64,000 nucleotides of DNA, from contig CBDICS010000093.1 in NCBI GenBank assembly GCA_965277415.1, forward strand, positions 83,780 to 147,779. Direction: 5' to 3'. Position numbers and translations under genes: made by a program. Shown piece by piece: positions 19,274 through 26,806 of this stretch. The notes below the pieces were generated by a model. The model was not told the DNA's origin, did no database searches, and saw only the letters and a list, made by a program, of their open reading frames with translations. Position 1 is the stretch's first letter, and each line of letters starts with the position of its first letter. The DNA comes from JAHDHW01 sp965277415. Its GTDB lineage: Bacteria; Bacteroidota; Bacteroidia; Chitinophagales; Saprospiraceae.

Positions 19274-19317
19274 CATGCATTCAAATTGATGGCTCTATTT
19301 ACAATTACATGCATTCA
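19274..19317. promoter_or_regulatory. Direct repeat CATGCATTCA x2 upstream of the ECF sigma gene
   Basis: Two exact decamers start 34 bp apart, 58-101 bp upstream of the chosen sigma start. The core ATGCATTCA also occurs upstream of the gene at 12976 (12802-12810) and of the thioredoxin gene ending its upstream region at 53946-53954. A shared operator or promoter element is inferred. Confidence 0.35.
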
Positions 19318-19323
19318 TAAAAA

Positions 19324-19343
19324 TGATACGCTATCCCTAAAAT
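19324..19343 (+). promoter_or_regulatory. TGATACGCTATCCCTAAA motif, copy 1
   Basis: The sequence TGATACGCTATCCCTAAAA lies about 245 bp before the DUF5916 gene and is matched by copies at 50745 and 57251. See the finding on this motif. A function as a promoter or protein-binding site is inference. Confidence 0.4.
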
Positions 19344-19587
19344 AATATCCGCCTATTTTCTTAAATGTCTCTCTTATTTGAAATTTTAACATTTGATCCT
19401 GCAACTTTTTCTGATCTAATCAGTCTTTCAAGTGTATTCCAATTACAAGCGGTAGCTGGCGCCACTACTGTCTGAAATTTGAAGCACTTACTATTCTCAA
19501 TTATTAAAAGATGATATAAGGAAATTAAATTGACGCAATTACTATTCGTCATGACTAGTATTCGTTTTATTTATTCACAACTCAGCT

Positions 19588-22263
19588 TTGATGATGAAAA
19601 CAATAATTAAGCTATTGCTTGTAATGACCTTCTTTTGCTCACAGTCTGGCTTTGGACAAACAGTAATTGAAAAAGAAACTAAAACAGTTCATAAAAAAAT
19701 ATACAATACTAAATCTATACATGGTCCAGCCCCTGTATTGGATGGTTTATTTGATGAAGCATGTTGGAATACCGTTGGCTGGACAAGTGATTTTATCCAG
19801 CGTAGACCTTATGAAGGAGAAAAACCTTCACAAGAGACCGCTTTTAAAATCTTATACGATCAAAAAAATATTTATGTAGCATTTCGTTGCTTTGATACAG
19901 AACCAGATAAGATCGAAAAGCGTTTGTCTCGCCGTGATGGTTTTGAAGGGGATTGGGTAGAAATTAATATAGATAGTTACTTTGATAAACGTACTGCTTT
20001 TTCCTTTTCTATTACTGCTGCGGGGGTGAAAGGGGATGAACTCATCTCTAATGATGGAAATAATTGGGATTCTAGTTGGGACCCAATTTGGTATGCTAAG
20101 GTGAATTCGGATGAAGAAGGCTGGACCGCTGAAATCCGCATCCCTTTGAGTCAACTTCGTTTTGCAAAAAAAGAAAATCATATCTGGGGTATTCAAGTCA
20201 ATCGACTGGACTTTAGAACTCAGGAAAGATCTAATTGGCAGTTTGTAGAGCAAAATAATTCTAGTTGGGTTGGTAGTTTTGGAGAATTGCATGGGATTGC
20301 TGGAATTCAACCGCAAAAGCAAGTAGAGATTATGCCTTATGTAGTTGCTCAAACGGAGACATTCGAAAAAGTGGAGGGAAACCCTTTTGCTACAGGTAAT
20401 GATCGAAGTATAAGTGCAGGATTGGATGGTAAAATAGGAATCACCAGTGATCTAACTTTAGACTTTACGATCAATCCGGATTTTGGGCAAGTAGAGGCGG
20501 ATCCTTCTGTTGTTAATCTTGATGGATTTCAAGTCTTTTTTGGAGAGCGTCGCCCATTTTTTATTGAAGGTAGAAATATTTTTAATTATCAAGTGACTTC
20601 TGCAGAAGCAGGAGGACCTTTTAGGAGCGACCAATTATTCTATTCTCGGAGGATTGGAGGAAACCCTCATGCCTATCCTGATTTGGAAGATAATGAATAT
20701 GCAGATAGACCCAATAATACAACTATATTGGGTGCTGCAAAATTTACGGGTAAAACTAAAAATGGCCTTTCTATCGGAATCATGGAAAGCATCACAGCGA
20801 AGGAATATGCAGAAATTGATCATGAAGGAGAACGTAGAGAAGAGGTGATAGAACCACTAACCAATTATTTCGTTGGTCGCTTGCAAAAAGATTATAAAAA
20901 TGGTAATACAGTTATCGGAGGAATGTTCACGGCCGTTAATCGTAAATTGGACGGTACTGATTTGGACTTTTTGCATGAGTCAGCATATTCAGGAGGCTTG
21001 GACTTTTTGCAACGTTGGAAAAATAAAACTTGGTACGCTTCCGGTAATTTGGTTTTCAGTCAGGTAAATGGAAGTAGAGATGCGATCACTGATACTCAAA
21101 CATCTTTTGAGCGTTTATATCAAAGAGAAGGTGCGGATCATTTAAGTGTAGATACTACTCTGACTTCACTTTTTGGACATGGTGGGACACTGAAATTAGG
21201 AAAAGGAGGAGGAGGAAAACGATTTAACTTTGATGGTGGTGTAACATGGAGAAGCCCGGGATTAGAGTTGAATGATATTGGATTTCTAAGAAGTACAGAT
21301 TATGTTGTTCACTTTCTTTGGGCGGGATACCGGATTGATAAAGCTTTCTCAATATTCCAACAAGTACGATTCAATTATAACCATTGGTTCGGATGGGACT
21401 ATGGTGGTTTGCATACTTATCATGGTTGGAATGTCAATGCTCATGCTCGATTTAAAAATAACTATGGGATTGGATCTGGTGTTAATATTCAACCTTATGA
21501 TATCTCTACGAATGCTTTGCGTGGCGGACCTGCTATGAGATTATCGCCTAATATCAATAATTGGATGTATGCTTATTCAGATCAAAGCAAGAAAGTGTTT
21601 TTTGAGTATAATATGTTTCACTCTTGGGCTTCTGATAAATCTCAACACACAAAAAACTATAGTGTTTTTGCTAATTATCAACCTACAAAGACGATTCGAA
21701 TCAGCGTAGGACCAGAAATTAATATTCGAAGAAATGATGTTCAATACGTCAATAATATTGATTATAATAATGAAGTAAGATATGTCAATGGAACAATCAA
21801 ACAAAAGACCTTAAGTATGTCTCTACGATTGAACTATACGATCCGACCCAATTTGACGATCCAATATTATGGTCAACCATTTATCTCTCGTGGACGATAC
21901 ACAGACTTTAAATACATCGCTAATCCATTAGAATCAAATGCCGAAGATCGATATATCGCTTATAGCGAAAAACAAATTTCATTTAATCCAGAAAATGATG
22001 CTTATGAAGTAGATGATAACCTTGATGAAAACCTGGACTATGAAATCAATAATCCTGACTTCAATTTTATTCAATTTCGATCCAATTTAGTAGCCCGTTG
22101 GGAGTATATTCCTGGATCTGAGTTGTTTCTGGTTTGGTCACAAGGAACGACTAGTTTTGGAGACCCTCAAGACAGGATTTTGCCTAGTTTGACAGAAAAT
22201 CTATTCTCTGAAAAAGCGCATAATATTTTTCTGGTCAAATGTACTTATAGATTTATTAAATAA
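19588..22263 (+). CDS. DUF5916 outer-membrane protein with CBM9-like domain
   Basis: An 891-residue protein. The signal peptide covers ~1-24 (ends GFGQ). Residues ~40-235 form a CBM9-like sugar-binding fold of the DUF5916 type, with GPAPVLDGLFDEACW, FKILYDQKNIYVAFRCFD and GWTAEIRIPLSQLRF. From ~245 to the end there are alternating beta strands of an outer-membrane barrel (DFTINPDFGQVEADP, FFIEGRNIF), ending in aromatic-rich strands (FLVKCTYRFIK). Full-length family members are about this size. They are thought to bind or import glycans; no SusCD pair or glycosidase is next to it, so the substrate is open. Monocistronic. Confidence 0.85.
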   Translation: MMMKTIIKLLLVMTFFCSQSGFGQTVIEKETKTVHKKIYNTKSIHGPAPVLDGLFDEACWNTVGWTSDFIQRRPYEGEKPSQETAFKILYDQKNIYVAFRCFDTEPDKIEKRLSRRDGFEGDWVEINIDSYFDKRTAFSFSITAAGVKGDELISNDGNNWDSSWDPIWYAKVNSDEEGWTAEIRIPLSQLRFAKKENHIWGIQVNRLDFRTQERSNWQFVEQNNSSWVGSFGELHGIAGIQPQKQVEIMPYVVAQTETFEKVEGNPFATGNDRSISAGLDGKIGITSDLTLDFTINPDFGQVEADPSVVNLDGFQVFFGERRPFFIEGRNIFNYQVTSAEAGGPFRSDQLFYSRRIGGNPHAYPDLEDNEYADRPNNTTILGAAKFTGKTKNGLSIGIMESITAKEYAEIDHEGERREEVIEPLTNYFVGRLQKDYKNGNTVIGGMFTAVNRKLDGTDLDFLHESAYSGGLDFLQRWKNKTWYASGNLVFSQVNGSRDAITDTQTSFERLYQREGADHLSVDTTLTSLFGHGGTLKLGKGGGGKRFNFDGGVTWRSPGLELNDIGFLRSTDYVVHFLWAGYRIDKAFSIFQQVRFNYNHWFGWDYGGLHTYHGWNVNAHARFKNNYGIGSGVNIQPYDISTNALRGGPAMRLSPNINNWMYAYSDQSKKVFFEYNMFHSWASDKSQHTKNYSVFANYQPTKTIRISVGPEINIRRNDVQYVNNIDYNNEVRYVNGTIKQKTLSMSLRLNYTIRPNLTIQYYGQPFISRGRYTDFKYIANPLESNAEDRYIAYSEKQISFNPENDAYEVDDNLDENLDYEINNPDFNFIQFRSNLVARWEYIPGSELFLVWSQGTTSFGDPQDRILPSLTENLFSEKAHNIFLVKCTYRFIK

Positions 22264-22421
22264 GTTCCATAAAGAGCGAGAGAGGAAGGTAGAAAGGGTT
22301 GAGAGGAATAGTATTTTCTTTTTAGCCTTTTCTCACCTTTTAAATCAAAGATAATGTGAGTTGTTTTCTAGTGGCTTGTGTTTATTAATAAAACGCAGGC
22401 CACAGTTTTTTTAATGAAAAC

Positions 22422-24113
22422 TCAATTATTTAGATCTAATAAATTGTCCATAAATATTTTATAAAACGCCTCATGTTTTAAATAATCCAATTGGTCTAAC
22501 TTTACTTCCATCCCTTTTTGAAAGCCATCTTCATTGAAACGTTGAATTAGCATAGAATCTTTACTGATAATATGAATAGGCGTAGCGGCATCATGGGTAA
22601 TATTAGTTATTTTGTATTCCATCCCAGGAGGTTGATGGTCTCCTACTAAGATGAAAATGCTGTTTTCAGATTCTTCTAAAATGAAGCGAGTCATTAATTC
22701 TAATTCATATTGAATTGATTTCTCATAGCGATCAATTTCATTACCTTCCATACTTTGTACCTTTCCTGGTTGAGGTCGGTTAAGCTCTTTCCAATCATCT
22801 ACTATTGGAGGTGGTTCAAACCAAGGCATATGTGAACCCATCGTTATAAAAAATAACAGTTTGGGTTTTTCAACATCTTTCGTGATTACATCCCTGTAAT
22901 ACCCCATTGCATATTGATCAGGAATACCTCCTAATACATCGTAAGGATGCCCTTGGTATTTAAAGTCCCAATAAGTCCACCATTCATCAAATCCCCAATA
23001 ACGATTAGTACGCTCATAAGGAATTAATGAACTAGAATTGGTATTACTAATAGTAGAAAGTCGATAAGTTTGATAGCCTTGTTTATTAAAGTATCTAACC
23101 ATATGGGGGAAGGAATGATTTTTTTGAATTAAATCATTATACTGAATCTGGTTTTCAACTTTCAATCCACTCATAAAAGAACTAAAAGCTAGCCAGGATC
23201 GACCACCTTTTACAGGCGAAATACTATAAGTTGATGCAGTATGATAACCTGCTGAGCTGAGTTCTTTTTCGATACCTTTTATTTGTTGAAGATAGCTGCC
23301 TTTTAAATCAGGACTCTCTGTCACAATAGTACCATATGATTCAATGAACAGTAAATAGATATTGGGTTTTTCGGCAAGTGGATAGTCGAGGTAATTTTTA
23401 TATGGGCTAGGTTTTGCCTGTTTGAACTTATCTGCCTCATGAAGACTTGTACTTTTTACTATTTTAGGTATTAGCCAGTGAGTGTCCAAAATATTCTGAT
23501 GCTCCAATTTATAACTTGAAACAGAAGCATAGATAATTGTGAAAAGCAATAAAACCAAGAATGCTAATTGTGTAAGCTTATGTTTCCTAATTAGGAAGAA
23601 GTTTTTGATCATCTTCTTCATCAAGAAAACAAAAAATACGGCCAATAAAATAGTGGCAATGACCGTAGCAGCATAATATAAAATAGCATTGCCTACCATA
23701 CTATTTAAGAAAACAGGTAAGACTTCTTGCAGTAAGACATAGTCATTTTTAAAGGAAGGAATAATCCCATAAAATTTTTGGTAAAATTCGTAATAGACAT
23801 TATAAACAAATAGAAATATAAACGTAGAATAAAGAATACGCTTCGGCCATTTTTGAGTGGGTTTGATGAAAAAGAATAAACTCAGAAGTAGCAAAATTTC
23901 TCCTGATATCTTGAAAAGATGATAACTACTTCTTCCAAATAACATGTGTACTCTTCCTGTCCAGGAACCAGCATTGATAGTTGGTCCTTGCAATAAACCC
24001 CAATGATTTAGTATGCTAATGTAATTCTGGAAATACATTAAGCCATTGATCAAAATGAACAATAGCCAAAAAGTGATAAAAGCCCGTTTGTTTAACGCAT
24101 TCATTTGTTTCAT
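22422..24113 (-). CDS. LTA synthase-like membrane sulfatase-fold phosphotransferase
   Basis: A 563-residue protein. Five transmembrane helices occupy residues ~10-215, followed by a periplasmic alkaline-phosphatase/sulfatase-fold domain at ~255-555. The nucleophile region is LLFIESYGT; metal-site motifs follow as GSHMPW and VGDHQPP. The family includes lipoteichoic acid synthase and phosphoglycerol or phosphoethanolamine transferases, which move a phospho-alcohol head group from a phospholipid to a glycolipid or glycan. This cell type has no lipoteichoic acid, so a head-group or glycan modification is inferred. It is last in an operon, 18 bp after a CDP-alcohol phosphatidyltransferase that may make its donor lipid. 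Confidence 0.82.
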   Translation of the reverse strand: MKQMNALNKRAFITFWLLFILINGLMYFQNYISILNHWGLLQGPTINAGSWTGRVHMLFGRSSYHLFKISGEILLLLSLFFFIKPTQKWPKRILYSTFIFLFVYNVYYEFYQKFYGIIPSFKNDYVLLQEVLPVFLNSMVGNAILYYAATVIATILLAVFFVFLMKKMIKNFFLIRKHKLTQLAFLVLLLFTIIYASVSSYKLEHQNILDTHWLIPKIVKSTSLHEADKFKQAKPSPYKNYLDYPLAEKPNIYLLFIESYGTIVTESPDLKGSYLQQIKGIEKELSSAGYHTASTYSISPVKGGRSWLAFSSFMSGLKVENQIQYNDLIQKNHSFPHMVRYFNKQGYQTYRLSTISNTNSSSLIPYERTNRYWGFDEWWTYWDFKYQGHPYDVLGGIPDQYAMGYYRDVITKDVEKPKLLFFITMGSHMPWFEPPPIVDDWKELNRPQPGKVQSMEGNEIDRYEKSIQYELELMTRFILEESENSIFILVGDHQPPGMEYKITNITHDAATPIHIISKDSMLIQRFNEDGFQKGMEVKLDQLDYLKHEAFYKIFMDNLLDLNN

Positions 24114-24131
24114 AAATTGGAGGCTATACCT

Positions 24132-24797
24132 CTATCGTCTTCTCAAAACGCCCAAAAAGCTATTTCCAAAAGAATAGAAAACCAAACAGCTTCCTATAAA
24201 AATAGCAGGAATGTAGATCTTTGCTGGTAATAAAAAACCTGAAATCAAACTGCTCATTAAAATTACTGCAATTACTTGAGCAAAGTAATCTCTTGATTCT
24301 TTTTGTTTACTTGGTTTAAAAAATAAAAGTAAAAGAAAATAAATATACCTTAACCAGGCAACTAATAATATCCAACTTCCTATTTTTTCTTGAAACCAAA
24401 GAATACTGCAAAGTGTAAGCACTAAAAAAGCATCGGTTTCCATATCAAAATAAGCGCCAAAGGGAGAAGTGTTTTTAAATCTACGTGCTAGATAACCATC
24501 TAGACCATCTAAGATAAGTACGATTAAAGCAATTGTTCCTATCCAAAAATCGCTCAAATCGTTCAAAGAAAATAGAATGAATAGTAAAGCGAGAAATCTA
24601 AATAATGTAACTAAGTTTGCCGGTTCTACTAAGAATGAAACCTGTGTGCTATGCTTTGCCTTCCAAATAAAAAGCGCTGCAAAAGAAATTACAGCGCTAA
24701 TACCAATAATGGTTATATTTTTAGTAAAAAGAAAAATGCTACAGGAAGATAAAATAATTATGGAATGAATGGTCATCCACCTTTCGACCCACAACAT
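24132..24797 (-). CDS. CDP-alcohol phosphatidyltransferase
   Basis: A 221-residue protein with about six membrane helices. Residues ~95-121 show the complete family motif D-x2-DG-x2-AR-x8-G-x3-D-x3-D (begins LDGLDGYLAR, ends FDMETDAF), which binds the CDP group and divalent metal. It transfers a phosphatidyl group from CDP-diacylglycerol to an alcohol such as glycerol phosphate, serine or inositol; the acceptor cannot be told here. The gene starts 5 bp after the upstream NqrM-like gene and 18 bp before the sulfatase-fold gene, so the three form one transcription unit. Confidence 0.88.
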   Translation of the reverse strand: MLWVERWMTIHSIIILSSCSIFLFTKNITIIGISAVISFAALFIWKAKHSTQVSFLVEPANLVTLFRFLALLFILFSLNDLSDFWIGTIALIVLILDGLDGYLARRFKNTSPFGAYFDMETDAFLVLTLCSILWFQEKIGSWILLVAWLRYIYFLLLLFFKPSKQKESRDYFAQVIAVILMSSLISGFLLPAKIYIPAIFIGSCLVFYSFGNSFLGVLRRR

Positions 24798-24802
24798 ATG
24801 AT

Positions 24803-25015
24803 TTACTTACTTTTATCTATCTCTGGCATTTTACAATCTTCACCTGATTTCTTGCCACAAACAGTACAGTCACCAATCTTTTCTTTCAGCATTGGATTAT
24901 TAGTAGCACATGTACCTCTGAATTCCTGGCCAGTAACCAATTGTCTGATATTGATCATCAAAAATGATAAGCCAAAAACCAAAAAAATGACGACAAACAT
25001 ATATACAAATTCCAT
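24803..25015 (-). CDS. NqrM-like (DUF539) small membrane protein
   Basis: A 70-residue protein. One N-terminal membrane helix (FVYMFVVIFLVFGLSFLMI) is followed by a cytoplasmic four-cysteine tail: RGTC, then GDCTVC, then GEDC. The layout of one helix plus a GSC/GTC-C-C-C tail matches NqrM/DUF539, a factor that helps assemble the iron site of the sodium-pumping NADH:quinone reductase. No nqr genes are in this window, and the operon partners are lipid enzymes, so the match rests on the sequence pattern alone. A promoter is visible at 25103-25110. Confidence 0.6.
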   Translation of the reverse strand: MEFVYMFVVIFLVFGLSFLMINIRQLVTGQEFRGTCATNNPMLKEKIGDCTVCGKKSGEDCKMPEIDKSK

Positions 25016-25102
25016 TTCTTCTATTTATTATTTTGAATAAGAAAACCAACACAAATAAAACAATAATATCTAAAAACAGTTTAATTTTGAACAAATTCAT
25101 AG

Positions 25103-25110
25103 CAAAGATA
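25103..25110 (-). promoter_or_regulatory. Promoter -7 box TATCTTTG of the NqrM-like/phosphatidyltransferase operon
   Basis: On the minus strand TATCTTTG fits the Bacteroidota -7 consensus TAnnTTTG and lies about 88 bp ahead of the first start codon. The -33 element is not well placed, since the nearest TTG is only 14 bp further upstream. Confidence 0.45.
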
Positions 25111-25278
25111 TAGCTATTTTCGAACAAGATGCTTAAAAATATGGTTCTTTGACAAATCCCGTGTTTGCGACAAAGTCATATAACAGGGTCAATACTTTAT
25201 TTGGTCGCTTTTGATCTTATTTAAGGCTTGTCCACGGGGTATGTCAAAAAACGTAAAAAGGTTAAACAAGAATTTAAA

Positions 25279-26034
25279 ATGGAAAAAAAACTAGAAGCTT
25301 TCGCACGCCTGCTAAAAATCATGGATGAACTTAGAGAGCAATGTCCTTGGGATCGAAAACAAACACTAAAGAGTTTACGGAATCTGACTATTGAAGAGGT
25401 CTATGAATTAGCAGATGCAATTCTTGAAGAAGACCTTGAAGAAATAAAAGAAGAAATCGGAGACATTATGCTTCACATGGTTTTTTATGCAAAAATTGCA
25501 GACGAGCAAAAAGCCTTTGACATTGCTGATGCGATCAATGGAGTGTGTGATAAATTGATTAAACGACATCCTCATATCTATGGGGACGTAAAAGTCAAGG
25601 ATGAAGAAGAAGTCAAGAAAAACTGGGAACAACTCAAGCTGCAAGAAGGCAAAAAATCAGTACTATCTGGCGTTCCAAAATCACTCCCAGCTATGGTTAA
25701 AGCGTATCGCATGCAGGACAAAACAGCTCAGGTTGGTTTTGAATGGGAAAATAGTGAACAAGTTTGGGATAAAGTCGAAGAAGAAATCAATGAATTCAAA
25801 CATGAAATGGCTACTGGCGGTTCAATAGAAAAGAAAGAGGAGGAATTTGGAGATATTCTATTTTCTCTAATCAATTATGCCCGATTTGAGGGGATAGACC
25901 CAGAAACAGCTCTGGAGCGAGTCAACCGTAAGTTTAAAAAGCGCTTTGAATATATAGAAGCCAATACTGATAAATCCCTCAATGATATGACTCTGGAAGA
26001 GATGGATGCTTTGTGGGAAGAGGCAAAAGGATAA
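25279..26034 (+). CDS. mazG: Nucleoside triphosphate pyrophosphohydrolase MazG
   Basis: I choose ATG 25279 (MEKKLEAF), giving 251 residues; an upstream start at 25228 would add a basic 17-residue extension not typical of the family. Two MazG domains are visible. The first has CPWDRKQT and the ExxE...ExxD metal site (EEVYELADAI, then EEIGDIM). The second has KVEEEINEF followed by EEEFGDILFS. The enzyme hydrolyses NTPs to NMP and pyrophosphate, cleansing the pool and lowering the alarmone signal. It stands alone, 110 bp before rpsO, whose promoter lies in between. Confidence 0.92.
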   Translation: MEKKLEAFARLLKIMDELREQCPWDRKQTLKSLRNLTIEEVYELADAILEEDLEEIKEEIGDIMLHMVFYAKIADEQKAFDIADAINGVCDKLIKRHPHIYGDVKVKDEEEVKKNWEQLKLQEGKKSVLSGVPKSLPAMVKAYRMQDKTAQVGFEWENSEQVWDKVEEEINEFKHEMATGGSIEKKEEEFGDILFSLINYARFEGIDPETALERVNRKFKKRFEYIEANTDKSLNDMTLEEMDALWEEAKG

Positions 26035-26075
26035 TATTATTACCAGAAATGCTTTCGCAATATACTTAAAATGCT

Positions 26076-26083
26076 TACCTTTG
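26076..26083 (+). promoter_or_regulatory. rpsO promoter -7 box TACCTTTG
   Basis: TACCTTTG matches the Bacteroidota -7 consensus TAnnTTTG and is followed by a 59-bp leader before rpsO. The -33 element is weak. Confidence 0.55.
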
Positions 26084-26142
26084 CACTCGCTAAAACTGAT
26101 TTTCGTAATCACTATTGGTAACCTTTTAAATTTAAAAAAAAA

Positions 26143-26418
26143 ATGGCGAATTATTTAACGAAAGAAGAAATTGCTAGCACCTTTAAAGAACATGGAGGTT
26201 CTGAAGCAAATACGGGCTCTACAGAAGGGCAAATTGCTTTATTTTCACACCGGATTAAAGGGCTTTCTGCACATTTGCAGCAAAATAAAAAAGACCACTC
26301 TTGTAGACGTACACTACTGACACTTGTTGGTAAAAGGAAGCGTCTATTGAGATACTTGGCATCTAAGGATATTGAAAAGTATCGTGCTCTAATTGAGAAA
26401 TTAGGACTTCGTAAATAA
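26143..26418 (+). CDS. rpsO: 30S ribosomal protein S15
   Basis: A 91-residue protein of standard length. It shows the S15 signature GSTEGQIALFSHRI near residue 24 and KKDHSCRRTLLTLVGKRKRLL, the helices that bind 16S rRNA at the central domain. A strong terminator follows 11 bp after the stop. pnp lies downstream, the conserved rpsO-pnp order, but the terminator and a 388-bp gap suggest mostly separate transcription. Confidence 0.98.
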   Translation: MANYLTKEEIASTFKEHGGSEANTGSTEGQIALFSHRIKGLSAHLQQNKKDHSCRRTLLTLVGKRKRLLRYLASKDIEKYRALIEKLGLRK

Positions 26419-26429
26419 ATTATTAAAAA

Positions 26430-26469
26430 GGAAGGTGTTTACTATAATTGAAACACTTTCCTTTTTTTT
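26430..26469 (+). terminator. rpsO terminator
   Basis: The arms at 26430-26440 (GGAAGGTGTTT) and 26451-26461 pair with one mismatch, and a run of eight T residues follows. Confidence 0.88.
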
Positions 26470-26806
26470 ATCGTACTCAATGGGTACAAAAGCTGTTGTT
26501 GAAGAGATACAAGATCGATTTTATTTTTAGGTAGTTTTTCTCATTTCATTCCATTCTTCTTAGACCTATGACTGACTACCTCTTTATGTATACCATCTCT
26601 TCACAGTTTCCTCTCTGAGGAAACATAATCTCATAATTTCGAAAACATAGAAGACGAAGATTGATTTTGTACATTCAATTTTTGACGACTATTAAAAAGA
26701 TAAATCTTGCTGTTGAATAAAAGACAGCGAGTGCGGTTTGGTGTAAAGCATCTGATATAGTCAGTTTTACACTTATTAATGAAAAAATCATAAAATTCAA
26801 ATTAAA
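26470..26806. other. pnp leader region
   Basis: This region has no gene. A 7-bp hairpin (GTGTAAA 26741-26747 with TTTACAC 26766-26772) lies 35 bp before the pnp start. In other bacteria PNPase controls its own mRNA through a leader hairpin; the same role here is inference. Confidence 0.4.

Larger units (their letters stand above)
19253..19587. other. Divergent control region of the sigma factor and DUF5916 genes
   Basis: This 335-bp gap carries two copies of CATGCATTCA (19274-19283 and 19308-19317) and the motif TGATACGCTATCCCTAAAAT (19324-19343). A minus-strand frame of about 60 codons in the gap has no supporting feature and I do not call it a gene. Confidence 0.5.

Noticed and set aside
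19361..19552. Short minus-strand open frame in the sigma/DUF5916 gap
   Set aside because: It has no recognisable domain or signal and overlaps the likely control region.
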